A stretch of DNA of 64,000 nucleotides. Origin: JBPCQA01 sp050998615. Lineage in GTDB: Bacteria; Actinomycetota; Actinomycetes; Propionibacteriales; Nocardioidaceae. The position numbers and the translations under genes are program-made. The stretch lies in the NCBI GenBank assembly GCA_050998615.1, contig JBPCQA010000001.1, forward strand, positions 1 through 64,000. The letters run 5' to 3'. Shown piece after piece: positions 51,523 to 59,650 of the stretch. Numbering within the stretch: position 1 is the first letter of the stretch; the number at the start of each line of letters is the position of its first letter. The notes beneath the pieces are model-generated. The model had not been told where the DNA came from. It ran no database searches and saw only the letters and a list, made by a program, of their open reading frames with translations.

Positions 51523-52557
51523 ATGACGGAACACAGCTGGCCCGAGGTGCTGTCACGGCTCGTCGGCGGCACCGATTTGACCACTGCGCAAACCGGTTGG
51601 GCGATGCGGCAGATCTTGTCCGGGGAGGCGTCTCACGCGCAAATAGCCGGCTTCGCCATTGCGCTGCGCGCGAAGGGCGAAACGATAGACGAGGTCGAAG
51701 GCCTGGTGGCGACGATGTACGACTTCGCCATCCCACTGCCGCTCAAAGCGCGGGCAGTCGACATCGTGGGCACGGGAGGCGACCGGTCCCACACTGTGAA
51801 CATCTCCACGATGGCGGCGCTGGTGACCGCAGGCGCCGGGGTGCCGGTGGTAAAACACGGGAACCGGGCAGCCTCCTCTGACTGCGGATCTGCCGACGTG
51901 CTGGAAGGGTTGGGGATCCCGATGGACCTGCCGGTTTCGGTAGTGGCTACAGCGGTCCGGCGGGTAGGCATCACATTCTGCTTCGCCCCGGTCTTCCACG
52001 CCGCCTTGCGACACTCGGCCGTGGCGCGCCGCGAGTTGGGGGTGGCGACCACCTTTAACTTCCTTGGGCCCTTGGCCAATCCGGCCCGCCCTGCCGCTCA
52101 AGCCGTCGGAGTGGCAGATGCGCGGATGGCACCGATCATCGCCGGCGTGCTGGCCGGGCGAAGGGTCGACGGGTTCGTCTTTCGCGGAGACGACGGGCTC
52201 GACGAGCTCACCACCACGACCACGTCATCGGTCTGGACAATCGTCGGCGGCCACGTCAGCAGGCATCGACTGGATCCCGCTGAGCTCGGCCTAGCGAGAT
52301 CGGCCGCCGCCGATCTGCGAGGCGGGGATGTCACATTCAACACCGGGGTGGTGCGGGCCTTGCTCGCCGGTGAGACCGGAGCGGTACGCGACGCCGTACT
52401 GCTCAATGCCGCTGCGGGGATCGCCGCCTACGAGGCTCGTGACGCCGCCTTGGCGGAGCGACTCGGGGACGGATTGTCTCGGGCAACCGAATCGATTGAT
52501 TCCGGCGCAGCACGCGACAAGCTGTCCGAGTGGGTCGACGTGGTCAACGGCCCATGA
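51523..52557 (+). CDS. trpD: Anthranilate phosphoribosyltransferase
   Basis: Second step of tryptophan synthesis, joining anthranilate and PRPP. The 344-aa protein has DIVGTGGDRSHTVNISTMAA (PRPP loop), VVKHGNRAASSDCGSADVLE and FAPVFHAALRH with GVATTFNFLGPLANPARPAAQ. It ends in the GLDELTTTTTSSVW region. It stands apart from other trp genes, as in actinobacteria generally, and starts 12 bp after the receiver-like gene, so the two may be co-transcribed. Confidence 0.95.
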   Translation: MTEHSWPEVLSRLVGGTDLTTAQTGWAMRQILSGEASHAQIAGFAIALRAKGETIDEVEGLVATMYDFAIPLPLKARAVDIVGTGGDRSHTVNISTMAALVTAGAGVPVVKHGNRAASSDCGSADVLEGLGIPMDLPVSVVATAVRRVGITFCFAPVFHAALRHSAVARRELGVATTFNFLGPLANPARPAAQAVGVADARMAPIIAGVLAGRRVDGFVFRGDDGLDELTTTTTSSVWTIVGGHVSRHRLDPAELGLARSAAADLRGGDVTFNTGVVRALLAGETGAVRDAVLLNAAAGIAAYEARDAALAERLGDGLSRATESIDSGAARDKLSEWVDVVNGP

Positions 52558-52598
52558 CCCAGTTGGACGCTTGGTCTCTCACGTCAGAGTTGTCTCAG

Positions 52599-52880
52599 TC
52601 ACTGCTCGGCGCCGAGTGAGAAGGCAGCTTCGAGATCGTGCGTCGAATAGGTCCGGAACGCGATATGCGTCTCGGTGGATAGCACGCCTGGAACCTTGTT
52701 GAGGTGATCGGGCACCAGCGCCGCGACGTCTTCGTGATTGCGCACCCGTAGCAGCGCGATCAGGTCGATTTTGCCGGTGACCGAGTAGACCTCACTGACG
52801 CCGTCGAGCGCAGCCAACTGCTCGGCGACCTCGGGGATCTTCGCCACGTCCGCCTTAATGAACACGATCGCCGTAATCAT
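52599..52880 (-). CDS. Stand-alone Lrp/AsnC ligand-binding (RAM) domain protein
   Basis: The 93-aa protein consists only of the AsnC/Lrp effector domain (ITAIVFIKADVAKIPEVAEQ, VSEVYSVTGKIDLIALLRV, HLNKVPGVLSTETHIAF). There is no DNA-binding helix-turn-helix. Such stand-alone RAM proteins bind small molecules, often amino acids, and may modulate full-length partners. It is convergent with trpD, so a link with tryptophan is possible but unproven. Confidence 0.88.
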   Translation of the reverse strand: MITAIVFIKADVAKIPEVAEQLAALDGVSEVYSVTGKIDLIALLRVRNHEDVAALVPDHLNKVPGVLSTETHIAFRTYSTHDLEAAFSLGAEQ

Positions 52881-52928
52881 GGCGTCTCCTTGTCTCGCCC
52901 AGGTACGCCGGGAAGCCTATCGTCTCCC

Positions 52929-53040
52929 CCGGTGGCTGAGGAGCGAACGGCAGCGAGCGTCTCGAAACACCGCCCGGCCCGGTGTGCCAGCCGGTGGCTG
53001 AGGAGCGAGACGGCCGCGAAGCGGCCTCCTCCACCACCGG
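52929..53040. repeat. Dispersed CCGGTGGCTGAGGAGCGA repeat, two copies with a long hairpin
   Basis: CCGGTGGCTGAGGAGCGA occurs at 52929-52946 and again at 52991-53008. The second copy folds back on CTCCTCCACCACCGG at 53026-53040 with an inner GGCCGC/GCGGCC stem. The first is followed by GCGTCTCGAAACAC, as in the other copies of this repeat type. The 335-bp gap between the RAM-domain gene and the LCP gene holds nothing else I recognise. Confidence 0.6.
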
Positions 53041-53215
53041 CAATGCGGCACCTGTGCCGGCTGATGGTTAGTAGGGGTCAACCGGAGTTGGCACTAAGCT
53101 GTCTGCTGGGGGACGACGCGACGGGCTGCGGTAGGCCACTTTTTGGTTGCCCGGAGCCTGGGGTGCAGTCGGACATCGGCTTACCAAGCCGGGAGCGCAT
53201 GAGGTGAGGAACACG

Positions 53216-54655
53216 ATGCAAACAGGCGCCGAAGCGCGCGGGCCCCACGGCGCGGGCGACCATCAGCGTGGCGACCGCTCTTTTGTCTCCTGGACTGGCC
53301 TTACCATTCTCGGAGCGGTGATCCCGGGCAGCGGTTTCTGGTTCGCTGGACGTCGACTCCTGGGAGTTGTCGTCTTTGCTATCGCCGCAGCCAGCCTGAC
53401 TGTGGCGATCGTTTTGGGTGTGGCCGACCCCCGCGCTTACCTTCATGCCGCCTTCAAGACCGACACGCTGATGTGGATTTCGATCGGCTGCATTGTCACG
53501 GCCTGCCTGTGGATCGTGATGGTTGTCACGTCTCACTGGCTGTTGCGGCCGAGTGAGGCGACTCGTAGCGAGCGCGCGTCAGGCATCGCGGTGGTGCTCG
53601 TGTTGTGTCTCGCGATCGCAATACCGCTAGGCGTCGGCGCGTACTACGCGAATATCCAGCGCACCACCGTGGTTCAGGCTTTTCCGAGCCAGCCGCAGAG
53701 CCAGACGGCACCACAGAACATGCCAACTCAAGGCGACCCGTGGACGAAGATGCCCAGGGTCAACATCTTGCTGCTCGGCGGCGACGGTGGAAACGGACGG
53801 ATCGGCGTACGCACCGACTCGATGATTTTGGCAAGTGTTGACACCAAAACCGGAAACACCGTGTTGTTCAGCCTGCCGCGAAATCTCGAGAATGCACCGT
53901 TCCCCAAGGATTCGCCGTTGCACCGGCTCTACCCTCGCGGCTTCACCGGTCCAGGCGATGTCGGCAACTGGCTACTCAACGCGATCTACAGAATGGTGCC
54001 GATCTATCACCCTGGCGTGCTCGGGCCCACCGACAACGAGGGTGCTGACGCACTGAAGCTTTCGGTTGGTGACATGCTTGGCTTGCATGTCGACTACTAC
54101 GTGCTGATCAATCTGGCGGGCTTTCGCGAGCTGATCGACGCGCTCGGCGGAATAACAGTGAACATCGACAAGGTCGTGCCCATTGGGGGCAACCTTGACA
54201 CCGGACAGCCGCCGACGGGCTGGATTCAGCCGGGGCCGAACAAGCACCTCGACGGGTTCGACGCACTGTGGTTCGCTCGGGGGCGCTGGAACACTGACGA
54301 CTACGACCGGATGCAACGGCAGCGTTGCGTGATCGACGCCATGATTCAGCAGGCGAACCCCCAGAACGTGTTGCTTCGCTACGAACAAATTGCAAAAGCC
54401 GGCAGCAAGATCGTGACCACCGACCTGCCACGCGGACTGTTGCCTGCACTGGTAGATCTCGGGCTCAAGATCAAGGACGCCAGCGTGCACAGCGTCGTGT
54501 TCCAGCCATCTGCGCAGTTCAATCCGGCTGACCCCGACATTGCTTATATGCGGTCCGTTGTGCAGAAGGCTCTGAATCCGTCGCCGGCGAAACACCAGAA
54601 GCCGAAAATTATCCAGTCGCCGCAAAATGCCTGTGCATACCACCCTGGCGCCTAA
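53216..54655 (+). CDS. LCP (LytR-CpsA-Psr) family cell-wall polymer ligase
   Basis: The 479-aa protein attaches glycopolymers to peptidoglycan in this family. Three hydrophobic N-terminal spans (about residues 27-75, 82-105 and 122-145) exceed the single anchor usual for LCP proteins. The LCP domain then has VNILLLGGDGGNGRIGVRTDSM (pyrophosphate-binding Arg/Asp), FSLPRNLE, DALGGITVNI, ALWFARGRWNTDDYDRMQRQ and the distal RYEQIAK. The start at ATG 53216 follows GAGGTGAGG. Confidence 0.9.
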   Translation: MQTGAEARGPHGAGDHQRGDRSFVSWTGLTILGAVIPGSGFWFAGRRLLGVVVFAIAAASLTVAIVLGVADPRAYLHAAFKTDTLMWISIGCIVTACLWIVMVVTSHWLLRPSEATRSERASGIAVVLVLCLAIAIPLGVGAYYANIQRTTVVQAFPSQPQSQTAPQNMPTQGDPWTKMPRVNILLLGGDGGNGRIGVRTDSMILASVDTKTGNTVLFSLPRNLENAPFPKDSPLHRLYPRGFTGPGDVGNWLLNAIYRMVPIYHPGVLGPTDNEGADALKLSVGDMLGLHVDYYVLINLAGFRELIDALGGITVNIDKVVPIGGNLDTGQPPTGWIQPGPNKHLDGFDALWFARGRWNTDDYDRMQRQRCVIDAMIQQANPQNVLLRYEQIAKAGSKIVTTDLPRGLLPALVDLGLKIKDASVHSVVFQPSAQFNPADPDIAYMRSVVQKALNPSPAKHQKPKIIQSPQNACAYHPGA

Positions 54656-54688
54656 CGATTCCAGGGTGCAATCCTGTAGCCATCAGCG

Positions 54689-55405
54689 TCAGCGAGCGGG
54701 TCGAACGAGCGTGTTGGAAATCCTCGGATTATCGAACGGGACAAGAGAATCGAGGGACACATCGATTGAGTCGAGCAAGGCTCGTTGGGACTCGGCGCCC
54801 GAGATCGGGCAACTCCATTCTCCATCGACATGCACGAGGCGCACCCCGGCCTGGTGCACCCAACGGATGATCATTTCGGTCTCTTCGGGTGTGGCGGCTG
54901 GTGCGGGTCCCGCCCCGGGCAGCACGGTGTCGGCGGCAGCTCCGCAACTGTTGCTGCCAGCCCGGGGCGCTGGCAGCAGGCGGAATCACCCCAGCCGCGG
55001 CTAGCCGACCAAAGCGGATCACGTGAACCTCCCACCCGCCGGAGTCATTGCGCCGTGCCGCGACAACCTCTCGGCAACGGGTCAAGGCGGTCAACCGCTG
55101 ACACGGACCGCGGCCCGCAAAAAGCTGGTCATCCGGTTTCGATGGCTGGCAGCCTCTTCGAAACGCTCGGCTCGGGCGAGCAGCTCCATGCGCCTGCTGA
55201 TCGACTCGACGACCACGCTGGGGTTTGCGACCAGCGCGCGACGCAGCGTCACCACCATGCCTGCGTATTCGGCATCGGTCACTGACCCGTCGCAAGGAGC
55301 CATACATCGCCCCATTTCGGCCATTGCGCAGGCGTTGCGACTGGGCCGCTTCGGCAACCGGCCGCTGCATTGGCGGATCGGAAAGCTCTCGTGGACAGCA
55401 GCGAC
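54689..55405 (-). pseudogene. Remnant of a DEDD-exonuclease/UvrC-like fusion protein (C-terminal third, frameshifted)
   Basis: Three successive frames carry consecutive pieces of one protein. First is VAAVHESFPIRQCSG to RMTSFLRAAVRVSG (55405-55091), including MAEMGRCMAPCDG. Then QRLTALTRCREVVAARR to IRFGRLAAAGVIPP (about 55100-54960). Then LPGAGPAPAATPEETEMIIR to GVRLVHVDGEWSCP (about 54925-54689). This is the C-terminal domain of actinobacterial proteins fusing an epsilon-like 3'-5' exonuclease with a UvrC-like GIY-YIG part (Rv2191 at this position in M. tuberculosis). The exonuclease and nuclease domains are gone; homology ends exactly at a 15-bp repeat array. It is non-functional as read. 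Confidence 0.82.
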
Positions 55406-55478
55406 CGTCGAACCGTCAGCCGTCGAACCCTGACCCGTCGAGCGTCACTCGTTGAGCCGTGAGCCGTCGAGCCTTGAC
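55405..55478 (+). repeat. 15-bp tandem repeat array, five units
   Basis: Units at 55405, 55420, 55435, 55450 and 55464, each like CCGTCGAACCGTCAG, CCGTCGAACCCTGAC or CCGTCGAGCCTTGAC (14-15 bp). The first unit coincides with the breakpoint of the decayed exonuclease gene. The core CGTCGA(A/G)CCGTCA also resembles the array at 27406-27514. Confidence 0.7.
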
Positions 55479-55626
55479 GCATTGGGCAGGCCGCCTGGCG
55501 CGGGTCGATCACCGGGACGGCAGGCCTGAGGGGGTCTCATGTCGACAGACGCTAGACGTGGCCACCGACACTTTCCCGCGGGCTCTAAGCTGAACCTGGG
55601 AGAAATCAATCGAAGGAGCCCCACCG

Positions 55627-57045
55627 ATGGTCGACGGACGCATGGAGTCGGCACCCGATTTCATGCCCCGGCCTGAGGATGCGACGCCCAGTAGGGGTGC
55701 CCAGACGCACGCCCCATCGACCGGGCAGCCAGATTCCCAGACCGACTTCCGGGCAGCTTCGTTGCCGGCCACGGTGCGGGCAAAGATGATCACACTCGCC
55801 TCGCGAGGGGTAGGTCAGATGCCGCCCAATCAGGTGCCCCCGGCGCTGCGCAAGACCGCCTCATTCGCCTCGGGCAAGCGTGCAAAGTTGGTCGGTGGCC
55901 AGATCGCCGACGCGGTGGACAGTGATGCGGAGTTTCGCGAGCACTTGGCTATTCAGGTCAAGGCGCTGGTGCCTGACGTGATCGCCGAGTTCGAAGGGGA
56001 CACACCACTGGATCCAGGGACGCAGCTCGACTCCGCGGCCGTGGCGTATCTAGTACGCCCCAAAGGGTGGGCAGACATCGTGGCAGCAGCCGCTCGCGCC
56101 GAACGCGAGCGCTTGTCGGGAGCCCCGCGAGACCTGTCGGTCGCCGTCGACAAGCTCAGCTCGCAGCTGATGAAGGCTCGGGCTGAGGTGAATCAGGTGC
56201 GCGACAAACTTCGGGGCCAGCTCGAGCAAGTCAAGAACGACAACGCACAGCTACGCCGCACATTGGGACTCACTCGACAACGGCTCCGCGTTGCCGAGGC
56301 CGACACCGCGCAAGCGGCCGAACTGCTGGGAGACCTACGTCGCGACGCCGACCTGAGCGCGCGGGCGCATGAGGCAGAGGTACGTCGGCTGCGCGCGCGT
56401 ATCGGGGAGCTCGAATCAGAGGGTACGTCGGCGAAGAGAGCGGCCCGCGACGAGCGGCAAGCAGAGAGCGCACGGCTTCGACTGTTGCTCGACACGTTGG
56501 TCGAGGGAGCCGTCGGGCTGCGTCGTGAGTTGGCGCTGACACCGTCGGCGGGGCTACCGGCCGACACGGTTTCGATGGTCGAGCCCGGCTCGCACGGGCC
56601 GATCAGCGCTGTGGGTCGGGCCATGCTCGACGATGATCCCGCGTTGCTTCGGCGTCTGATCGAGCTGCCGAGGGCACACCTCATCGTCGACGGCTACAAC
56701 GTATCGAAGACGGCCTGGCCGAACGCCCCGCTGGAACAGCAGCGAGGCCGCCTGGCCGGCGGTGTCGCCTCACTGGTGGCAGGCAAGGGAATGGAGACCA
56801 CGATCGTCTTCGACGGGGCAGATCTGCTGATTCCGCCGCCGGTAGCTGCCCCCCGGTCCGTGCGAGTCCGGTTCAGCCCACCCGGGGTGATCGCTGACGA
56901 CGTGATCCGACACCTCGTCGAGGCTGAGCCGTCTGGGCGTGCGGTGATCGTGGTGTCGACAGATCGAGAGCTGGCGGAAAGCGTGGTGGCAATGGGTGCC
57001 CGCTCCGTGGCGTCGATGGCCCTGGTCCGGGCGATGGCCCTGTGA
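55627..57045 (+). CDS. NYN-domain (PIN-like ribonuclease fold) protein with coiled coil
   Basis: From the ATG at 55627 (GAAGGAG upstream) the product is 472 aa. The N-terminus is low-complexity, followed by a helical region LPATVRAKMITLASRGVGQMP and a long coiled coil (about residues 165-290, EVNQVRDKLRGQLEQVKNDN). The NYN domain follows with LIVDGYNVSKTAWPN (first catalytic Asp), TTIVFDGAD and VIVVSTDRELAESV. The domain suggests RNA cleavage or binding. Its usual neighbour, the DEDD/UvrC-like gene, is decayed here. Confidence 0.88.
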   Translation: MVDGRMESAPDFMPRPEDATPSRGAQTHAPSTGQPDSQTDFRAASLPATVRAKMITLASRGVGQMPPNQVPPALRKTASFASGKRAKLVGGQIADAVDSDAEFREHLAIQVKALVPDVIAEFEGDTPLDPGTQLDSAAVAYLVRPKGWADIVAAAARAERERLSGAPRDLSVAVDKLSSQLMKARAEVNQVRDKLRGQLEQVKNDNAQLRRTLGLTRQRLRVAEADTAQAAELLGDLRRDADLSARAHEAEVRRLRARIGELESEGTSAKRAARDERQAESARLRLLLDTLVEGAVGLRRELALTPSAGLPADTVSMVEPGSHGPISAVGRAMLDDDPALLRRLIELPRAHLIVDGYNVSKTAWPNAPLEQQRGRLAGGVASLVAGKGMETTIVFDGADLLIPPPVAAPRSVRVRFSPPGVIADDVIRHLVEAEPSGRAVIVVSTDRELAESVVAMGARSVASMALVRAMAL

Positions 57046-57635
57046 CAGCAATCGGACCCTTCCCCGACCAAGCTAAGGCCGCGGACCTTGAGCGCGGGGG
57101 CACCGTCACGGCGGTGAGCCGCAACGCGGGTCACCATTTCAGCAAGGACAACGTGCCGACGATCCGGCTGTTGTGCGGCCTCGGTGTCGAATGCGACGGC
57201 CATGCGGGCGTGACAGTGCAGCACCGGTCCCGGGTGCGCAAAGACCCGAGTCAGCCCAACCTTCGTCAAGTGCATCTCATCCATTCAGAGCTCCATGACG
57301 AGTTGCGGGATCGCGGCTACGCCGTACAGGCCGGTCAGCTCGGAGAGAACATCACCACACGTGGAATCTCGCTGCTGGATCTGCCGAAAGGCTGCTTGCT
57401 CCACATCGGCCCGGCCGCCGTCGTGGAAGTTACTGGTCTGCGCAATCCGTGTTATCAGATCGACCACTTCCAGCGAGGGGTGCTGGCAGCTGTTCTCGAT
57501 CGTGACCCAGCTGGGAGTGTGGTGCGGAAATCGGGAGTTATGGCGGTCGTGCTCGGCGGCGGCGACGTACGTCGAGGCGACGCGATCGACGTCGAGATGC
57601 CTCCGGGCCCGTGGTTGCCCCTGCAGCCGGTCTGA
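57042..57635 (+). CDS. MOSC domain protein
   Basis: The GTG at 57042 overlaps the NYN gene stop by four bases. The 197-aa single MOSC domain has GGTVTAVSRNAGHHFSKD, GVECDGHAG, GQLGENITTRGISL, LHIGPAAVVEVTGLRNPC (with the conserved Cys) and VRRGDAIDV. MOSC proteins handle sulfur or molybdenum-cofactor chemistry, such as reduction of N-hydroxylated compounds or sulfur transfer. The substrate is unknown. Confidence 0.9.
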   Translation: MTAIGPFPDQAKAADLERGGTVTAVSRNAGHHFSKDNVPTIRLLCGLGVECDGHAGVTVQHRSRVRKDPSQPNLRQVHLIHSELHDELRDRGYAVQAGQLGENITTRGISLLDLPKGCLLHIGPAAVVEVTGLRNPCYQIDHFQRGVLAAVLDRDPAGSVVRKSGVMAVVLGGGDVRRGDAIDVEMPPGPWLPLQPV

Positions 57636-57768
57636 GCCAGACCCGACGTGCCGCATTCACGGTGGTTGCTGGAGACCGCAAGTGCCCGCGGCTCGCACCA
57701 GCGAAAGTGTCGGAGGGCCTGTCTAACGTTTCCGGAACGAACGACTGTCCACGTCACGGAGGTCCCCG

Positions 57769-58083
57769 ATGATTTACCAGGCACATGTTTCGCAGCCCAG
57801 CGGTGCGCCGTCATCGTCTGGTGCCTCGACTCCGCTGCAATCGCCTAGCCGCGCCGCCCCTTCGCGGCATCCGGTGACCGATCCCCGGGCTCTTACCATC
57901 GACTGCGGACGCTGCGTCATGCGTGACCTGCGCTGTGGAGACTGCATGGTCACAGCTTTGCTGGGCGGGCCACCAGTTGGCGTGGCGCTAGACGAAGCGG
58001 AGCAGCGCGCGCTCGGAGTCTTGGCTGACGCAGGTTTGTTGTCGCCGTTACGCATGGTCGAGCCAATGGATTCGGGGTTATAG
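57769..58083 (+). CDS. Small Cys-rich conserved actinobacterial protein (104 aa)
   Basis: The ATG at 57769 gives an N-terminal Ser/Pro-rich half and a C-terminal half with IDCGRCVMRDLRCGDCMV, four Cys as CxxC...CxxC, then LLGGPPVGVALDEAEQRAL. Similar proteins precede the NlpC/P60 gene in other actinobacteria as I recall. A zinc-binding role is plausible; function is unknown. Confidence 0.7.
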   Translation: MIYQAHVSQPSGAPSSSGASTPLQSPSRAAPSRHPVTDPRALTIDCGRCVMRDLRCGDCMVTALLGGPPVGVALDEAEQRALGVLADAGLLSPLRMVEPMDSGL

Positions 58084-58224
58084 AGCCCGGGTAGGGGCGG
58101 ACCTACGAACGAGCGCGCTAAGAGACCGGGTCCGAATGTGACAAAGATTACAGCCGACCCTGGTGGAGTCAGCCGCGGCCCAGAATATCCACAAAACCGG
58201 TCGGCAGATCTGGCCGAGTCCGCA

Positions 58225-58340
58225 CATGCTCGGTAGTGTGTGCCACTGGTTTCCGTACGACGTGGGCCACGCCGGGCCGACTCGGGAGCCACGCCACACC
58301 CGGGGGGACACCCCGACGGCGTTCGCGATCTGAGAGGGGA
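58225..58340 (+). promoter_or_regulatory. Structured leader upstream of the NlpC/P60 gene (candidate c-di-AMP riboswitch)
   Basis: The 267 bp between the small Cys-rich gene and the hydrolase gene has no coding signature. Its second half is dense in complementary blocks (GTGGGCCACGCCGGGCC, GACTCGGGAGCCACGCC, GGGGGGACACCCCG). Actinobacterial NlpC/P60 and Rpf genes are often preceded by the c-di-AMP (ydaO) riboswitch. I cannot match all of its conserved blocks here, so the class is unproven. Confidence 0.35.
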
Positions 58341-58350
58341 CCGTCGACCC

Positions 58351-59586
58351 GTGTCGAACGGCCAACAACACCGCCTGCCCCGTGCCTTTACCCGTGTCTC
58401 GCTCATTGGGGCAGCCGCCTTGCTCGGAAGCCTCGTAGTGGCGCCAACGCCCGGTTTCGCCAACCCTTCCGGCCCACCGACGCCTGCGGGGGGCCAACAG
58501 AACGCTCAGCCGACGATCGCCTCGGTTCAGGCGCGGCTGAGCCAGCTAGACCATGAAGCGGAGATCGCCGCCGAAGACTTCAACACGGTTCGCGTGCAGA
58601 TGCAGGCCGCGGGGCGACGGCTCACCACCCTCCAGGCGGACGTCAAGAGCCAGCGACACCGGGTTGCCGTGCTGCGTGACCAGGTCGTCGGTTCGGCAAT
58701 CTCGGACTACCAAAATGCCGCTGGCCTGTCGTCGACCACGTCGTTCCTGATCTCGCACGATCCCAGCAAGTTCGTGACCAACCTCGCGGACACCTCGGTG
58801 GTCGAGCATCAACAGGCGGGCGCCCTCACGGCCCTCGAGCAACAGCAGAACCAGCTCGGCATCGGGCAGAGGCAGGCGGCCCGCGAGGTCGCGGTGATTT
58901 CGGCCGACAAGGCGAAGCTGGCCGCGCATAAGGCCGTCGTCGAGCACAAAATGCTGCAGGCGCGCAACCTGCTTTCCCGCCTCAAGGCACAAGAGCGAGC
59001 CCGGTTGTTGGCCATCCAGAAGCACCAGCAAGAGCTGGCCCTGGCCCGCAGCAGGGCTGCTGCCGCGGCTGCGGCGGCTGCGAACACCGCGCCCGCCGCT
59101 CCCACGACCACCGCGCCCGCCGCTCCCACGACCACCGGCAACGGTGGCACTCCCAGCCAAAGCCGGAGCACCACTACCTACAGCCAGCCAAGCCGTAGTA
59201 GCTCCCGGCCAGCCCGCGCTCCAAGCCCGCCGGCGTCCGGTCGAGCGGCGACCGCCGTCAGCTACGCGCTTGCACACCTCGGCGACCCCTATGCGTGGGC
59301 GGCCGCCGGGCCAAACGCGTTTGACTGCTCCGGTCTCACCATGGCCGCATGGGGTGCTGCTGGCGTGTCATTGCCTCATTCGGCAGCCATGCAAGCGAGC
59401 ATGGGCACTCCGGTGTCCACTTCGCAGCTTCAACCAGGCGACCTGGTCTTCTATTATTCGCCGATCTCGCACGTTGGGATGTACATCGGCAACGGTCAGA
59501 TCGTGCACGCCCCGCACAGCGGCTCTGTCGTGCAGATCGTGCCGCTGACGTCGATGCCGATAGCCGCGGCGCGACGTGTCGGCTAA
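58351..59586 (+). CDS. NlpC/P60 (C40) peptidoglycan endopeptidase with coiled coil
   Basis: The GTG at 58351 encodes a 411-aa secreted hydrolase: signal peptide (FTRVSLIGAAALLGSLVVAPTPGFA) and a long coiled-coil regulatory region (about residues 50-235). An Ala/Thr/Pro and Ser-rich linker follows, then the C40 domain with catalytic Cys326 (FDCSGL), His374 (SHVGMY) and His386 (VHAPHSG). It should cleave the peptide stems during growth or division, like RipA-type enzymes and Rv2190c. The coiled coil may keep it inactive until bound by a partner. Confidence 0.94.
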   Translation: MSNGQQHRLPRAFTRVSLIGAAALLGSLVVAPTPGFANPSGPPTPAGGQQNAQPTIASVQARLSQLDHEAEIAAEDFNTVRVQMQAAGRRLTTLQADVKSQRHRVAVLRDQVVGSAISDYQNAAGLSSTTSFLISHDPSKFVTNLADTSVVEHQQAGALTALEQQQNQLGIGQRQAAREVAVISADKAKLAAHKAVVEHKMLQARNLLSRLKAQERARLLAIQKHQQELALARSRAAAAAAAAANTAPAAPTTTAPAAPTTTGNGGTPSQSRSTTTYSQPSRSSSRPARAPSPPASGRAATAVSYALAHLGDPYAWAAAGPNAFDCSGLTMAAWGAAGVSLPHSAAMQASMGTPVSTSQLQPGDLVFYYSPISHVGMYIGNGQIVHAPHSGSVVQIVPLTSMPIAAARRVG

Positions 59587-59650
59587 CCACTAAAAGGGGG
59601 GAGCCGCCGGTCTCGCGGTGACCGCCGCCTGCCGGCATTACGCTTGGCCG

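Noticed and set aside
54729..55370. Independent 213-codon gene on the minus strand
   Set aside because: Only a central segment resembles the exonuclease fusion protein; it is one of three frames of a decayed gene.
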